Shown here in pieces: positions 8,706-23,500 of a stretch of 64,000 nt of DNA. Under the pieces are notes generated by a model that did not search any database, was not told the DNA's origin, and worked only from the letters and a program-made list of their open reading frames with translations. The DNA is from Colius striatus (lineage: Eukaryota; Chordata; Aves; Coliiformes; Coliidae). The stretch's first letter is position 1. Each line of letters opens with the position of its first letter. Made by a program: the position numbers and the translations under genes. Location: the NCBI RefSeq assembly GCF_028858725.1, contig NC_084760.1, forward strand, positions 93,369,867-93,433,866, read 5' to 3'.

Positions 8706-11700
8706 CAGTGGTCGCTTTCTACTCACCCCAATCTGTAACTGTTACAAAGCCTGTTAGCAGCAGTTGGGGGAAAAAAAAAGTATTAATTTCCACATTTTCT
8801 TTAAAGGAGCAGCAATCTTGTGTGTCTGGTGAACAAAACAATGATGTAATATGGCATTTGATGTGTCACCAAGGAGAGTCATAAACTGTATACAAGCAAA
8901 GAGGCCAAATCCTGCCAGTAGCTGAGCACATGCATTGAGCTTAACAGAACCTGAGGCTGTTCATCTTTTTGTAAAATCAGTTTTTTAACAAAGGGAACTG
9001 GTATGAGATCCTTTTCACACTATAGTACATGGCAAAATGTCCAGCAAGTTCAGTGGATGCAAGCACAGATGCCTCAGTTCTCAGGCTCAGAATATGCATG
9101 GTTCTGGAATCTGATAAATATCTGTACCTTTTTTTTTTTAATAGCTAAAACCAGAAAGCACACCTAGAAAAAGGGATATCATGACTGCTTTCTAAAGGGA
9201 GGCTGAAATCACAAGCATTTCCCTTCAGTTCCCTCCCTGATGGCTTCAGCTGTTTTGGATGGCTTTCTGACTTCCAGTAACTTTCTCAGTAAAACCTGTT
9301 TTCACATTGGGTTTCAAATCCCACTGAAGCTTTTCTTCTTCATAGAAGAAAGATACAAACACCATCTCCTTTTAATCAAGGAACACACTGCAAAGGATGA
9401 AGCATTAGATTCTTTACTCTTGATTGAGGTTAACAAAGTGTTTCCTCTAAAGAAAATTCACTAGCTATTCAAAACAGAAACTGCCTGAAACCACAACCAG
9501 AGCACTAATGCCTGAAGGAACCGGACCACTTGATACAACTTCAGAGGTTACCAAATGCTTGTTTGGACACCTCATTCATGGGTGAGGAAGAAAACTGATT
9601 GAAAGCAGATTGCTTAACTTGCTTTACAAGCTGCAGAAGACTCTGTTTTTAAGATACAAAAACATCTCCACACTTGGAGAAAGTGCATTTCTGCCCTTTT
9701 GAGCTCCTCTGACCTTCACAGTAGGAAAACTAACCATAGGAGGCTCAGGAATACCTACTGTAGCCTGCAGTTGTGGCTATACTCAGGAATTTAACCTTAT
9801 CTTTCTGAGAAGCAGAGGTTTCAAGGAGGCTTTGAGTCAGAAGGCAGTAGGGGCTGAAGTCCTCCCCTTCCTTGAGGGCTGTGCTGCCCCGGTTCTTAAT
9901 CCCAACCACAACAGTGCTTTGGCTGCTCACATGCTTACCGAGCAGGTGAAAAACAGTCTTGCTCTACAAATTCATGAGTTGGGGGCTGTCCCTTATCAGC
10001 CAACATAAAAAACTATGGGGTCACCCCACTCTGCTTGCAGTTGGCAGCACAGAGAAGTGATCCTGAGCTCTTACCTGGCTCCTGCCTTTCCTGGGCTCGG
10101 ACTTCTGCACCTGCTCCTCAACGAAAAAAGCCACAGTACTCCTCACGGGGAATCAGTGCATCCTGCTGTTTGGATCAAGTTCAGGAGGTAGACTCCAAAC
10201 TTCAAAATATTTTGAAATACACAGTATTGCTCTGTATAACAGTTGCTGGGATGAGCAAAGGAGCCAAAGGAATAAACTCTTGGTGTTTGCTTGTTCGGCA
10301 CACAGGTATCGGCCTCCTCCCACCAGTGTTCAGAGAGCGGCCAAAGGTCTTGGAGCACAAGCCGTGCTGTAAGTCTTGCAGTAGGCCATCCCCCAGCACA
10401 ATCACAGTGGATACATTGCCAAGGAAAGGTTCTGGCAGGGCATTTCTTTCTGGTTCCCTGTAGCTGAACAACCTTGCTTTTCTACTGGGTGTGGATGAAT
10501 GGTTATTTCTTCTGTTTTCTCTGTTGTTTCTGCTTTCAGGGTAGGTATTGTTGTTCTCATCCTTTCCCAACAAAACTTTGGCTTCACCAATATCCCCACT
10601 TCAAGTCACAGTGGCTGGTGCATAGTTTAAAGACCTTAACCCCTCTGCATTTCAGTGTACCAGGACTGTCCTCTGCTTCCTCTTTACATATGCAAAGTGA
10701 AGAAAATAGACATACAAGTTTTGTAACAAGCCACAGCCTGGGGAGAAGCTGCTGTTTTGCACACTGCTGCTGTACTAAATCGACCAAACTCTTTTTGAAG
10801 GCCCAATTTGCTGGGTCTGACTGGAAAAGACAAGTGCCAAGACCATGCCTGTGACTGAAAAAGAGTTGACTGCCAGGCTTGAAGGGGTTAAGGATGCAGG
10901 TGATCAGCCCTCTACCCCTAGGTCTCAGTTTAAAGTCTGTGAGAGAGGGGAAGCAGCTGGTTCTGGAGTTCTTCCCCCAACAAGAGTGCACTGGGTCACA
11001 CTGCAAATGTTTCTTTGCATGGAAAAGGACTATGGGTTCCACTTAGCTCAACAAGTGGCTTTACTTTATGAACCTGACCCATGACGCACTACCTATGGAT
11101 GCTGTGCTCTAGGCTTTATCCATTTGGATATAACGTGTGTAATCAAAAAGTCACTGCTGGCACCAAAACATGAGATTCTACTTCTCCATCAAGGGAATCT
11201 TGTCCAGAAATCTGTTCGAATACAGCATTCCTCCTATGTTAGAGGCAATGCATTTTGGAGTAAGAAGTTATCACCTTGGACTCTTAGAAATATGTGGTTC
11301 AGTATCCTCAATAGGAAATAGTGAAAGAATAAGATGGTACAGAAAAAAAGTATCTGCAGATAGGTGAGAGGAGAACTAGGAGGAAGATAAAAAGGAACAG
11401 AATAGTAACATAGAAGAGAGAGATGAAGGACAACCTCAGATCCAGAGCTGGGCTGCAGATTGGCACTTTCCCCATCACTTTAGAGACAACTTTGGGTTTG
11501 GAGCTCAGGCTGTAGCACCTCCTTAAGCTCTGAGATCTCCTCTAGCTCCAAGGTCTCCATTTATGGCTGGTCAAAACAAATCCTACATCCAAACGTAGCT
11601 TGAATGTCGAGAAATGTGCCTGTGAGTCCAGAAGAAAGCTTATGGCCTGGACAAAATTCTTCTCACGTACTCCAAGGTTTTCTTTTTTTGTGGGACAGAG

Positions 11701-14700
11701 CTAAATTCCATTCCTTAATGGTAAAGATCACATGGGTTTGTGCCGAACAGACGGGAGAGGTATTGCATAAGGACTGGTTCCTGTGTTCTTTGATGACTGC
11801 CTATTAGCCTTTATCTCAGACTGTTGGAAACACCAGCTTTCTATCAAAAGGAAATGTCACTGCTTTAGCTAATATACTTTTCTTCTTTCCTTTGCCAGAG
11901 TCTCTAATTGACTCTTTTTTCAGTTGAGTACAGCTTTAAAAAGGAATACTTAATGTCAGACTTTAAAGTTTCCATATTGGCTTGCAAAGAAGCTCTGGAT
12001 TTGTAGATGCTTGTTCAAAGAAAGAAAAGGCAGACCATGCCTACCTTCCCTGCCATACATACCAAAGGATTTGTCTTGTAGGTCTGCTATCTAATTGTGT
12101 AGATGGTTTATATCTGAAAGAAGCTTCTTCCATCCAGAGTCCTTCCTGAGGTCACTTACTTCCAGCACCCACACACTCCATTCAGATAAACACTGAGTCT
12201 GGCAGATCCCTGTCATGCTCCTTTCCAGAAGTCAGGGAAAACTGACAACTGCATGCAATCAATGCTTTGCATTTTTCCCCAGCTGAATAATTCCCCAGCT
12301 TTATAGATTAAGCAAGAGGCATTACAATCACTTTGCAGTACCCGATGCCAGGACCTCTGAAGCAAACGGAGGACTTACAATTATAACAAATCTGTGGAAC
12401 ACTTGTTTAATTTTGTGTCTCTGCTTAAACTCCTCAGCTGCAGACTTAAAGCATAAGCACATGCTTTGCATAACAGCAATTCAAATATTTGCAGAATGGG
12501 GGCCGAGGCACTGCCCGTGTGAGGTGATGGTCTGTGTAACAGCTGGATCTTGCCATCCCATGGCAGCCCCACATCTGGGGCCAGACATCTGTTCAGAAAC
12601 CCGTATTAATTTCAGCGAAGTGCCGTGTTCAGTATGACACACTGAGTTTTGAGGCATGACCACGTGTGGTCTCTACCACCACCGTCACAACAGTGGATGC
12701 TCTCTCAGACCCCAAAACAGGCACTGACTAACCCAAGGCATAGGCCACAGCAGGCTCTGCTGCTGCTGCAGACGGACAGAGATTGAACCTTCTGGAAAGG
12801 CCAATGAAATAACAGCCTGACACGCAAAATGCCAGATACTTATCTATCCTCAGCCCCTTCCTTTGTCATTTGTCTACAGGAACAAGAGAAAGCTTTGACT
12901 ACTGCAAGTAGAAAGCTGGCTCTGCCTGCCACCCTCATAGTGCAGCACCAAGCCTTATGTCAGTTTGCTGTGTTAATCTGAGACCAGAGTCAGTACTGCA
13001 GCCCTGCACCTCCCTGGGAACTCCTCTTGTGTATTTTTGTGAATCCTGGAAGTATTAATTGCCTACTATTAACAACGCAGAAGGCACAGACTGTCACATG
13101 CTACGACGGATTTTACCAAGGACTACGATCAACAGTAATAGTTTGCCAGATAGGAACAGATTATGCTCACCTACTGAGCATCTTGTGCATCTCCTGATGT
13201 TTCAGACAGAAAGGTCTGAGACTGAGAACTGAAAGAAGCCTGAAAGAAGTTATAGCAATGCAAAACTGTACCATGAACTAGGCAAGGCAGATGAATAGTC
13301 AAGTTCTTCTCAGAATGGGTGCAAACAAATGTTAACAGGATGCTTCAAAGTTATATTCCTTTCAGACTCTGTCTCAGGGTCAGTTTGTACCTTAAACTAT
13401 GAAGGTTTCCATTTGTGTTGAAATGATAAATATTGCTTTTATCCAGAGGAGTATCTGATCCTTTCTGGTAATCTACTAAACCATTTGCTGCCTGTGCAAA
13501 TCATGAAAGGAACGTTTGAATACAGCTAATTGCTAAAAATAGCCCCATTTTCAGCAGCAGAAGAGCTGGCAGTTCTTTCAAGTCATGTTAAAAATACTGC
13601 TTTAGCATGACAGAGAGCTGCCACCTGTGCGTGCTGTGAATGTGAGTGGGACTGCCTTATCCCTGGATGGGATTTCCTCCAACATGTGACACGACATGTG
13701 TGGGTCCCACAGCTCAAGAGTAGGTGAGCTACAAGGTCAAAAAACGTGACTGCAGTAGCAAGCCAGTCCTTTGAGCCTGTGGTTTCTTCTTTACAGCTCT
13801 GCATATTTTGAATCCAGTTTAATGATGCATCTCTGACTATTAGGTGGAAGTGAACAAAATGTTACTTCTTAGGCAGGAACCTTCTGGCTCCTTTGGTGTG
13901 GAAGCCTGGTGGTCTGATGCCACAAAACTGACATGCTGATTGCAGTTGATATCTGCTTGTGAAAAAGAGCAGTAAGCCACATAGGCTGGAAAAGTCCAGC
14001 CAGCCAGTGACTTCTCTAGGCTTAATGTTCTCCACTGCTAAGGGAAAACAGCTGTGTATTTTAGCTTTGTGACATATCAAAGGCTGCCATTTTAGAGTGT
14101 GACAGCTTAGGCCATTTTGGTTATAATACAGTTTAATAAATACGTGGAAGATCTTTGGGTTTTAGAAGGTAGCCTGCTACAAATCCAATTTTCTAAAAAC
14201 CAAAATCTCCATTTCTAATCTAAAATTGCTGTTATTTTTGGGTAGAAACGTTTGAAATGTTAGGAGGATAGCATTTTCACTCAACATTAGCAGAAAGCTT
14301 TTGAAAACGGCTGGTTTCTGTTACTCCAGAGGACAGAACTCACACAAAAAGCTCAAATGCCGTGCTTTTAAATCCAAACCCATGATGTGGCTGTGTTTCA
14401 GTACTGAATCCTGTTTCTAGAGTTATTCTTAAGTCAAACATTTTGTGTTAGCCCAGCTGTACTTTGAATTTATAGATCTGGAAAGCAGAGGAGGAATGCG
14501 TAGCTCTCAATATTTAAGACAGTTCAGCTAGAATACAACTGGAGACGTAAGAAGTGTGAATGTGTCCACACAACACACCCACTGCACAAGAGGGTGGTAA
14601 CACTGATAGCCCTCAAGGAATGATACTGCAAGCACTTTTTGCGTGAACAGTCAAATAGCTTTTTGCTAACCTATAACTATATCTCAGTATTCAGTATCAG

Positions 14701-15130
14701 CAAATGCTGGGATGGAAATACAAGCTTTTGCTGTGCTCTGAAGAGCAGAAAATTCAGCCCAGCATCACAGGTGACCCAGGTGCCAGTACTGTCCTTGGAC
14801 AGTGGGTCCTGTCGGCCCGAGCTGAGGAGCTGCCAGTGGAAGCACTTTGGTTACCCATGGCTGCTGGGGTGTGCCAGCCAGAGAAAGATATTAACCAAAA
14901 TGTACCAGGCCTAGAGGCTATACTCTGTCCTGTTTAATTAGATCTAATTTTGTTTTGCTGCCTTTCAGAAGTACAGGACAGTGTCCAGCAAGGTGTAATC
15001 AAGTCTGGATTGTCCCTGTGAAGCAAGGGCTAGGAGTTGTTTCCTACAGCTTATGCTAATTCCCAAAGGTGCATGGAATGTGCTTAATGGGACCTAGCAA
15101 ACAGCAAACATGAAGAGAAACATCTTTCCT
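8706..15130. other. Intergenic, no recognised gene
   Basis: About 6.4 kb of ordinary A+T-rich sequence. Open frames of up to about 150 codons near 10035-11084 overlap on both strands and have no recognisable domain or splice signals. No named repeat, RNA gene or CpG island is apparent. Confidence 0.45.
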
Positions 15131-15315
15131 GTGAGGGTGAGGAAGCCCAGGCAGAGGCTGCCCAGGCAGAGTGTGACGTCTTTTCTGGAGGTCTTCAAAC
15201 CTGCCTGGACATGTTCCTTTGTGACCCGATGTAGATGAACCTGCCTTAGCAGGGGGGTTGGACTAGATGATCTCTAGAGGTCCTTTCCAACCCCTATTCA
15301 TTCGGTGATTCTGTG
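15131..15315 (+). mobile_element. CR1 LINE 3' fragment
   Basis: Contains the standard CR1 end: the GTGAGGGTGAGGAAGCCCAG block, the GGTTGGACTAGATGATCTCT block and a final GGTGATTCTGTG octamer region. About 185 bp, 5' truncated. Confidence 0.9.
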
Positions 15316-17439
15316 AAAAGTCCCAGCTGGACTAATATAATTCAATGGCCCAAAGGATCAGTGTGGCTTTTACAACTAAACCATACTTTCTTTCTTTAGT
15401 GCTATCTTTTTCCTTTTATCCTCTAATCTGATGTTTTCTTGCCTTCACGCCTTCTGCCAGGTGTATCTGTAAATTGGATCTGATCACAATCCAACATCTA
15501 ACTAGAAAGTAAAGTTTCAGGGCAAAAGAAAGAAAGAATTTACAAAACACATATGCTACTTTAACCAAGAAAGAAATCTCCCACGTTCCATCCCACCCCA
15601 GTTCCAGCTGAGTACTCATAATTTTACGGGACAAAAAAACCTCAATTTGAAGAGATGTTGTCTTATAAGTAACGACCAGATCCAAGGATCTGTAGGGGAC
15701 AGGATGGAGGGAAAGTAAGAAAAAAGGCTGCTGTTCATGAATCTAAAGCCAGAAATAAACCAGACTCACTAAAGCTCATAGTGGATGTGATGATATGACG
15801 CACTTGATAACATAGTCACGCACTGAAATCATGTGATGGAGCTTTTGGAGAAAAGGCTGCACTCACTTACTGTGACTGTGGCCAGCTGGCCAGTAGCTGC
15901 TCCTGCTGCCCTCCCAGAGGTCCCGACACGAGGACCATGTGTATTGCATGCCCTGTGTGAAGGACTGGGAGGAGGAAGGGCTCTGACAAAGCAGACAGTC
16001 TCACTGGAGAAGAATGTCTGCTAAAAAGCAAGCTAAATTTGTAGAGATGTTGAATTTACAACAGTGATGGGCTAACCCTAATGAAGCAGATAAATGGCAT
16101 GTATTTCACTGAGCAGTAGCAGAAGTAGCAGAAAGGGTTTGGGAGCCAGGGACCAACGACTCCCACCTGCTCCTGCACAAAGGCTGAGCTCAGGTGTCAT
16201 AGGCACATCCCTCTTCCACACCAGGAAGATAAACCTGGCCTAGCAGCAACATCTGCTCATTTTAAGGGTAAAAATATTTCCATTGCTTGTGTTGCTCTCA
16301 GCAAATCCAATGAACTGTTATCTGGTCAGCCTTCTCACACTAGTTGGAGTGACATATTGATCACCAGTGAATGATACTTGTTGCTGCTGTTTGAGTGCCA
16401 CAGCTATGCAACCTGTGTGCTGTAGGAACACTGACAACCCCTGCTCCTACCTCAAGAACTGTTTTTCCAGGCTTAATATACAGAAACACAAAGGGCTAAA
16501 TATTAAAGCCTAAGAGATTAATTCAGTGGTGTTACACTGAAACTGTACAGCAGGCAAAAATGAATTCTGCCTTCTCAGTCCTGACTTGCTGCACAACAAC
16601 TCTGCACACTCTTTCTTCCTCCCCTATTGCCCCTTGCATGCTAGGGCAGGGGCAAGCTCCTTATCTGGTCATGTGCCAGCTGTGTGGCACTGGTGCCAGT
16701 AATTTAACACTCCCATTGCTGCTGCGTGGATGCAAAACTTCTTATAAATGTGTTCAGGCTGCCCCAGCTCCCTTAGCCCCCTGGAGCCAAGATTAGAGGA
16801 ACATTTGTAGTGTTTCAGGGCCAAATAAAAATCTCCCCAGTTCCATTTGGGGCTGTGGCCCCCTGTGCTTCACAAGGCTGCTGACAGAGATCAAGAGCAG
16901 CATCCCAGTGCTGTCATGTGTTTTAGAGAACGGATGGATCAGCTTTCTCGCCATCTAAAATAACAGACATGCAACATGCACGTACATCTTAAGCATCACT
17001 CAGTGTTTCCTCTCAGCTTGGACTTGTTTTATCCATATTACCTAACTCCTTCTTAAAATTACCCACCCTTTACAAGCCCATCCCTCGTGCTGCAGGCTAT
17101 CAGGCCCCAGCACAGTCTAGCAACATGCAGCAGCAGACCCCTAGTCTTGCCACCTTTTCAGACTCCAGCATAGCCCCTTCTGTTGGCACTTAGGGGCCGC
17201 CTGAGGGTCAGGGGTTTTGTTTTGCTTTCTGAACAGCATACTGCACCCTCGCAAGGGAGTTTCATTAGTCAGTTGAAAGAAATTTGTTGATTAGAGAAGA
17301 TGCCATTAATAAATGTTCCATCACGGGATCTCAAAACATTTCTATCAACATAAACTTCATTTCACATCAGCTGATTGGGCAAGGCAAAAAAAAAATAGGA
17401 TCTCTTCTGCTTGGAGGTAAAGTAATGCCAAGAGTCCAC
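15316..17439. other. Intergenic, no recognised gene
   Basis: No gene, RNA or named repeat is seen. Open frames are short and unremarkable. Confidence 0.5.
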
Positions 17440-17500
17440 CACAAACCAGTGGCAGAAGTCAGGACCTCCTGACTCTCAGTCCCTTGCTCCAACTTCTGGC
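17440..17500 (+). repeat. Possible ancient MIR/CORE-SINE fragment
   Basis: The stretch reads CCAGTGGCAGAAGTCAGGAC followed by CTCCTGACTCTCAGTCCCTTG, close to the vertebrate-wide MIR phrase about a 'GTGGCAGAGC...CCTGACTCCCAGTCC' core. Short and eroded; assignment is from memory of the consensus. Confidence 0.4.
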
Positions 17501-20500
17501 TGAGCTTCCTTCTGGTGACAAATCAATTGCATGTGCGCTATATGAGATGACAATGTTATATAAGTACGAAGTAGTAGGATTGTGGGTGTGGGGGAGAAAG
17601 ATCTCCTGGGGAGAGGGGACATTTTGCATCAATCACTCCCTCCCCCACAGCCACCCACCGACTGCAGGGATTTTTCAAAGCACTAAAGATGATATAGTTT
17701 GGTACATTTTAATTACTTTCTTACCCCATAGAATTGTGCTAGAAACATTACTTGAAAAAAAACAATAGACACACAGCAATTAGGAGCTGTGTAACCTGCA
17801 AAGGAGCTACACATATGTGGCAGCATATGCCCTTCAGACACCATAGAAGAGACCGTAGCTACTACCTGATGCTTCATTTCACCTCACTGGACAGTAACTG
17901 TGTCAAATACTAGGAGTGCAATCAAAAAGTGTCAGTAATTTAAGAGCAAAGTAGAGCAGAGAAGCCTGGGAAATGGCGATGCAATGGGAGAGGAAATGCT
18001 GAGATACACATTTGCCAGAGGATGTGAGGAAACCCAAGTTCTGCTCAAGAAGGAAGAAAGTGTGTTAGAAGTGGGCTAGAGGAATGATGGTCTGATCCTA
18101 GTTTGGCCCTCTAGGAAAACCCTTTGTGTTAGAAGTTGTGAGCCAGTTCTTCCTCAAAAGGACAGAGATCTCTGTTCTCATCCCCATTTTCTTCTCAAAC
18201 CTTCAAATATTTGTTTTCCTGTCCTGGCCTACAGACATGGAGAGAAGGGAAAGTGCTGAGGCAGATCTCTGGTCCAGAAACATCAGAGGAGAAAGGGACC
18301 AGCACCCTGGTGGCTGTCATCATGGTGGCTATGGCTAAATCTGGCACAAAGTGGTAGTCTTTGGGCTACTGCTCATCTCTGCTTAGGGTTGTGCCTGAAT
18401 CCCTCATCCCTAGAGAACACCAATAGTGTAAAAGAGGGCAAACAAATGCTGAAATGAGAGAGGGAAGTCTGGTGTGTTGCACATTGCAGTGATCTCTTCT
18501 GGTCCACAAATCTATCATCTCTGATTTTAACAAACTGTCTGAATCTGACAGTCAACAAAATAAAACATCCACTAGACTAGTTGCTGAACCATAACAAAAG
18601 TGATTTATTTCTCTTTTTCACTGAACAACCATAAGAATAAAAGAAATACCCTAACAGGCATCCAGACCCTCCATCCTATCTCAGATCACCTGAGCCTGGA
18701 CACTTTCTGCTACCTACTCCCTGCTCAGTCTATCAGGATGCACAGCTGTTGCTTAGGGATGCTACAGGTGATACACCTGCAGCAGCTCACTCCCTGCTGT
18801 CTAGAGAGGTGTGCATTATTTCTCTATGAAACCCATTTCCTACAAGCTTCACCAAGTGCACCTTAGCTCTAGTAATAAGCCAAGTACTTGCAGGGTGGTC
18901 CACGACTCACTGGGGAAAGATCTTTCAGAGGATGCACGCTTGATGTAAGAATCTCTGTGTGGATCTAAGACATTCAACTGAGGTGTTTATGGTGAAGACT
19001 AACATTGCTAAGCTCCTCGTCTGGTTGGTAGAAAGGCTCAGCCTACCCTTGCGAGCAATTTTGTCCATGTGACATCACCTCAGGGCCTCTCACAATTCTG
19101 ATCTCTCACCTGAGCTGCTGTAGCATGGCTGGTTTATGCCTGTATCCTCTGTGGGCAGTGGTGTGGCTGAGAAAGGATGGATCTCACCTTAATAAACCAA
19201 TTTTTCTGCTAGTTTTTTCTCCAGCCTTCCCTGGTTAAGAACGAAGTAGCCAGAGAACACTTAGATAACTACACTGTTAATTGCTATTGATTTATTCCTG
19301 CTTTACGCTGCTGTTTGTCTCATGGAAGCTAATCTTGAGTACCTATTTCTTTTGCTTTATAAATGTTAAAGACTTGGGTATTTTTCAGGGGCAGTGCTTA
19401 GTCTTGTGAAAAATCGTTACCTGCCATACACGTTCTGTGCTGTGGCAGCACTGTGCAGCTGTGAGGAAGCAAGTACAAAAGCAAGGGAAGCCCTTTCACA
19501 GGCTGCACCTGAAAGGGAAAAGTGTGGGATAAATGTGGATTTAGTGCCATTCCCCTCCAGTGACACTGACTAGTGCATCCTGTGACATAGCTGTTCCTGC
19601 ACAGCTTCTCATCCCCCTCTCTCCATTTGGGCACAGCAGCCTCAGCTCTTGAGGGATATGCAAAGCGTTCATTACTGCTGACCAGCAAGCCAAGCACATC
19701 AACAGCACACAGTGTACCCCAGGCTCTGCCCACATCCCTAGGAGCCAGAACCGGATCTGTGTCACTCTGCCCGCTGTCACACTGCAGCTCAGCGTGAGCC
19801 TTAGGGCTGAGCTCACTCTGCAAACACAATTGCGCATCTGCAGCAATCACCAACCTTTGGCCAGGGACTGGCCCCAACAGAAGCCTGGGAAAAGACTGAG
19901 CTGCCAGCACCTCATCTCTTGCACCAAATATGCTGCTAGAGGAGCAAGAGGATTCAGTGACAGACTTAGCTCTTCTCCTCCTAGGACATTGGAGCAGCAA
20001 AATGAAGAAAACATCCTCCCAGCCCGTTCCAAGAGCACGTAGCAAAGAGGGTATAGCGAGGGACTGAATACAAGCTTGTAGGCTTCAGCTCTGCTAACAG
20101 CAGAGGGGAGGCTTGCTGATCCACTGAGAGAGAAACAGAGTTGGCCAAGGAGGATCTGTAGTGGCATTTGCCACTGTAGTGGCACTCTGACGCCACAAAA
20201 TCTTCCCAGGTTCGACTGCCAGCACAAACACCAGTGCAAGAGCGAAGCACAGATTTCAGGACTGTGTGGCAGGGCCCCTGGCATGAGAGCAGCTGGCTGA
20301 AGGGAGTAGGCTGGCCCCATCACACACCTGCCATGCAAACAGATGCGGGGATACAGGGGAGCTTCTCTCCGTGCTGTTCCCAGATGTATGTCTGTGTTGC
20401 TAATGGGCCAGGAAACCTCTCCCAGGGACCACTCAGCAGCTCTCCTGAGCACCCAGACACTGCTGGCTGCTGGCACAGGTAACAAGTGACCCTCCAGTCT

Positions 20501-23500
20501 GACACATGCTGGAGGTTACAAGAGAAGCAAAGGTCTAAGTGCCTCATTTATCTCAGAAACAAAAAAGCAGACATAGGAATGATGTGGACAAGCTTCTCAG
20601 CCCACATTAAGCTGGGGTGAGAAGCAGGGCAGGGAGGAGACAGCAATCCTGAGTAAGAAAGTGGCTCCTGGGGCTTCTCTCTGCTGTCATCCCTGGGGCC
20701 GAACACAGATCACAGGTGCCAATGGGGCACCCACAGGCAGCCACTGGCACAGAAGTACATACAACAAAACACTGTCCCTCTCCAGCAGCTGCTCAGTACT
20801 TTGTGCCACACACTGGTGCTGTGGCTTTGCCAGTCTGAAAACTTGACTCCTCTCCCTTCTCTCAGCCACCATGGTACAGCAAAACTCAGCACTCCTTACA
20901 GCAACTCAGTGCTTTCGCTTTTACCCCCCACGTCTCCTCTTCTCCCCCACCCTGCAAGTGATTGAGATGTTATTATTGGACACTGAAAATCTGCCCAGAA
21001 AAATTGACTGGCCCAGATTTTGCCTGCTCTTTGACTGAGTAACTCTGAAAAGCCGCCTGAGAAACCTGCAGCTCTTGGAATGCACATCTTGCACAGGAAG
21101 ACAAAATACAGCTTTTTTGAGGGGGTATTTGCTTGCTTTTAGTAAACAGAAGAGTAATCCAGAAAATGCTTCACTACTAGGCACATCCTTCCTCAGTATA
21201 TCAGTTTACACTGCACAGAAAGCTGGTTTGATGATATCAAGCACAGGAGATCTGGCAATCTCTGTATAGCTGCCAGCAAATGGGCAAAAGCAAATCTAAT
21301 TTATCCATCTGTTGTAGGTAGCATGAAGGAGAAAGTCACCTTCAATGTAAGACAGAGGAGGCTGCAAGTGAGACACATAGGAAAACAACGTGACTCTCCT
21401 GTCCAGGTTGCAAGAACTTTTGTGTTTGGGCAGGTAGAGAAATGCCCAAAGAAATATAGAACTTGGCGAAGGACACTTAAAAGGTTGAAGAAAACTTGAG
21501 AGATACCAAGAACAGCCTAAAAAATTATCTTGCACCTTAAATCAGATTCTGATTAGAACTGCCTGAAAGTTGACATGAAGCCTAGTGTGAGGCTCTCAGA
21601 TGGCCATGGCTCACCACTACTCCTACAGTAATCAATCTCTTCTTGATAAGAGGCCAAGGATAGGCTACGAGGTGTTACCTCTTCTGTTCCAAACTATCCA
21701 CTGGATCAGAAGTAAGCCCTGGAATACTTTCAATCACATTGTTTGCCATCTGTGCTCAATTCTACAGCAAGCCTTTCTGTCCTGCCTTGTTTGCACTTGG
21801 CTTTAGTTTCCTCCCCCTCCCAGGCTAGTGAGGACAGCCTTGGCACAAACAAGTCTCCAAGGCCACAGTTTATAACACAGAGCTATTCTGCTCCTGGCAA
21901 AAACCAGCAGCATGGAAAGCAGCTCTAGGATGGTCTGGTTTTGGGCTATGTTGATTAAGCTATAATCTCAGCAGGACAGGGAAAGTTTGTTTGGTGAATA
22001 TACCTGAACTTGCATCTGAAGCCCTCATGGAAATGTCTGATGGGGCAAGGTTCCAGGACTTCTGAGGGAAATTTGAACTGTGTTACCCTCATCCTGTATA
22101 GGAAGGCATCCTTATTTCAGCTTACTGCCCTGATAAAGTGTCCTGCGAGATAGGGAAGCTGAGAGTCAAGGTCTAAAACAGACGGCTGTACTGGGAGAGA
22201 CAGTGGGATAGAAGGACAGAAGATAACAGACAACCTCACAGTGCTAGTCCTCCTGCAGTGAAGGCACTCTTGGAAGACATGGCTTTGCACTGACCGCCTC
22301 TCTGTGCCTCACTCGCTTTTTTCTCTCCAATTTCCACCAGTCCTCACTTGTTCTGCCCCAGAGATGCCTGCCTTTACCCTCACGAGAGAAGCAATTCAGT
22401 GTGTATTTACCCAAAGGGAACACTTCTGCCTAGGGCTGCCTGCACAGCCCCAGCCATCCTAGACCCAGCCCCACTGCACATCCAATGCTTGCTACTTAGT
22501 AGCTGTGGCTACCTCTTCAAAGCCATCACAGCCACTTGCTCTGGTCCAAATGCTTGTCCACTGCTTCAGATCCACTGAGGTATCCATCCAAATCTCATGA
22601 GGAAGACTGTGCAATTCTGAACAGAGATTTGCTAACTGGAAAAGGATATTTAGAAAAAAAAAAAAAATCACAGAACCCCCCCCAAACCAACAAATAAAAC
22701 ACTTGATCTCCTTTTCTTTCTCCTTCCCCTCCTTTTTTTTTGGTAGGATCTCTTACAGAGTAGCTTCAGATGAATCTTCATTAATGTAGCTATCTCTCTT
22801 CATTAGCTGACAGAACACCCCAGATTTCACTGTACTTTGAAAAGGCCTGCCCTAGTAAGTTATTTTCTACCACTTGGCAACAGATAGTGACAAATCTTCC
22901 TTCCTCACAGGGCTCCTCTCCACCTCTCACAGCTGCCAGCTGTTCTTCTTCCTGGATGGACACCAAATTTGTCCACTTGGGCACTGTTGCTTTCAGGTGG
23001 GAGAGGGGTTGATGGATCAGGGCTGGAGCAGCCTCACAGAAGATAGCTCCTGCCCTCGCTTCTTCCCTCCCTCCCATAGCTACTGTGACCTGCTCTCTTT
23101 GGCAGTGGCATGGAAAGAATAACACTTATTCTGAGCCCAAGGAGACAGAGTGAGCAAGAGGAAAAAGGCACCAGAATTGCGTTTGCCAGGGCCTGGGATT
23201 CAAAGGTGGCAGCACTAGAAAACCTGGAGGAAAGCTACTTAAAGGGTTTCTAGACACAGGGATGTTACACTAATGCTGTAATCAAGGTGAACGTACCTTA
23301 ATCTGTCAGGAATGGACAAGCCCTTTTTGAGGCTTTGATTTCTCTCCCTTCCACCCTTGTGCTCTCCAGGAGAGTCAGCATTCACAAGTTTTTGTAGCTT
23401 CTCCCACAGACCCCGACTTCCTAGGAATGTATTCCTGGCTCTGTGCGTGTGCAGACAGTCACTTGCACAGAGTCAAAAAATATTTGCCGTCTCCTCCAGA

